Source of the DNA: Mariprofundaceae bacterium
GTDB taxonomy: Bacteria; Pseudomonadota; Zetaproteobacteria; Mariprofundales; Mariprofundaceae
Length of the DNA stretch: 15,602 nt
Reading direction: 5' to 3'
Assembly: GCA_030950835.1 (NCBI GenBank)
Contig: JAUZQU010000193.1
Coordinates: 1 to 15,602 of the forward strand
The notes under the pieces were generated by a model, which saw only the letters and a list, made by a program, of their open reading frames with translations, searched no databases and was not told the origin of the DNA. Within the stretch, counting starts at the first letter, position 1. Every line of letters begins with the position of its first letter. Of the stretch, positions 15,238 to 15,602 are shown piece by piece. The position numbers and the translations under genes are program-made.

Positions 15238-15283
15238 TTTTAGTCAGTGCAAAATTAAATTTCATTTCTAGCTCCTTTTTGGA

Positions 15284-15602
15284 TTATGAGTTGTTAGATT
15301 GGGCGTAGCGCTTTCGGAAGCTTTCGGCTTGAATATCGATGATGATGCTGTGGTGTACCAAGCGATCTACCGCCGCTACCGTCATGGCGCTGTCGGCGAA
15401 GATGTGTTCCCACTGGGAGAAGGGCTGGTTTGATGTTACAATCATGCTTCCCGACTCATAACGATAAGATATAAGTTCAAATAAAACATGGGTTTCCGCC
15501 TCGCTTTTGCGGACGTAGCCGATGTCATCAACAATGATCACAGCGTACTTATCCAGCTTATGTAGCAAGTCATCTAGGCGCAGTTCATTGCGCGCCAACT
15601 GC
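15284..15602 (-). CDS. istB: IS21-family helper ATPase IstB, C-terminal part
   Basis: IstB is the AAA+ ATPase that assists the IstA transposase in target choice. The visible 105 or so residues hold the Walker B motif (VIIVDDIGYV), sensor 1 (MIVTSNQPFSQW), and the arginine-finger region (AAVDRLVHHS), all in the expected order and ending at TAA 15286-15284. The frame stays open to the window edge, so the Walker A part lies outside; the in-frame TTG at 15598 is not the start. Confidence 0.93.
   Translation of the reverse strand, partial: QLARNELRLDDLLHKLDKYAVIIVDDIGYVRKSEAETHVLFELISYRYESGSMIVTSNQPFSQWEHIFADSAMTVAAVDRLVHHSIIIDIQAESFRKRYAQSNNS

Larger units (their letters stand above)
15189..15602 (-). 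mobile_element. IS21-family insertion sequence, istB-side end, partial
   Basis: The element consists here of the end of istB and about 95 bases of terminal DNA, and continues past the window. The outer edge is placed at 15189, where the sequence begins TGTCTAACGTCA; IS21-family elements usually begin with TG and end with CA. The repeats at 15203-15237 are the sort of multiple transposase-binding sites that family ends carry. The edge agrees with the point where the truncated small gene stops making sense. The exact base is an estimate; the other end and any target duplication lie outside. Confidence 0.65.

Noticed and set aside
14514..15283. CRISPR array or tRNA gene in the accessory end
   Set aside because: No regularly spaced direct repeats and no cloverleaf or CCA-type end were found; the repeats present are inverted and of different sequence.
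15072..15308. Plus-strand frame of 78 codons
   Set aside because: It crosses the putative IS edge and is antisense to both the truncated small gene and istB; it has no ribosome binding site.

Overview
The window comes from a flagellated Gram-negative bacterium, most likely a proteobacterium. It has PomA/MotA-type stators, a sigma-54-like flagellar promoter, lipid-exporting-type cell-wall enzymes with Sec signal peptides, and the proteobacterial DUF484-xerC linkage. A marine iron-oxidising (zetaproteobacterial) or gammaproteobacterial origin would fit, but I cannot fix the class from sequence reading alone. Base composition looks moderate and even, except in the last 1.1 kb.

Layout. (1) 1-555, plus strand: the end of panC and a complete panD, overlapping, for pantothenate/CoA synthesis. 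(2) 556-681: a convergent gap with a long-loop inverted repeat. (3) 682-5898, minus strand: one tight flagellar operon read motA, motB-like, motB, fliL, fliM, fliN, fliO, fliP. It encodes the stator, a stator-associated protein, the C-ring switch and the start of the export gate, with a sigma-54-like -24/-12 element upstream. (4) 6030-14513, plus strand: a long gene row of tldD, folA, a secreted TPR protein, a secreted L,D-transpeptidase, a DUF484-GGDEF diguanylate cyclase, xerC, rsmB and xth. From the TPR gene onward the genes touch, overlap by ATGA, or (GGDEF-xerC) share a frame across one stop codon, so they are probably co-transcribed. (5) 14514-15602: a gene-poor accessory end with a structured inverted-repeat region, a strong minus-strand terminator hairpin, the 3' part of a small membrane-protein gene, and an IS21-family end plus istB that runs off the window. 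The IS21 insertion appears to have cut the small gene.

Points of most interest: a second MotB-like protein whose ion-binding aspartate is replaced by glutamate at the same residue number (24), co-encoded with one MotA; a TPR protein and an L,D-transpeptidase that share the same C-terminal NTF2-like domain, resembling the cell-shape protein Csd6; and a xerC that has no ATG/GTG/TTG for its full N-terminus and sits in frame behind a GGDEF gene, separated by a single TAA.
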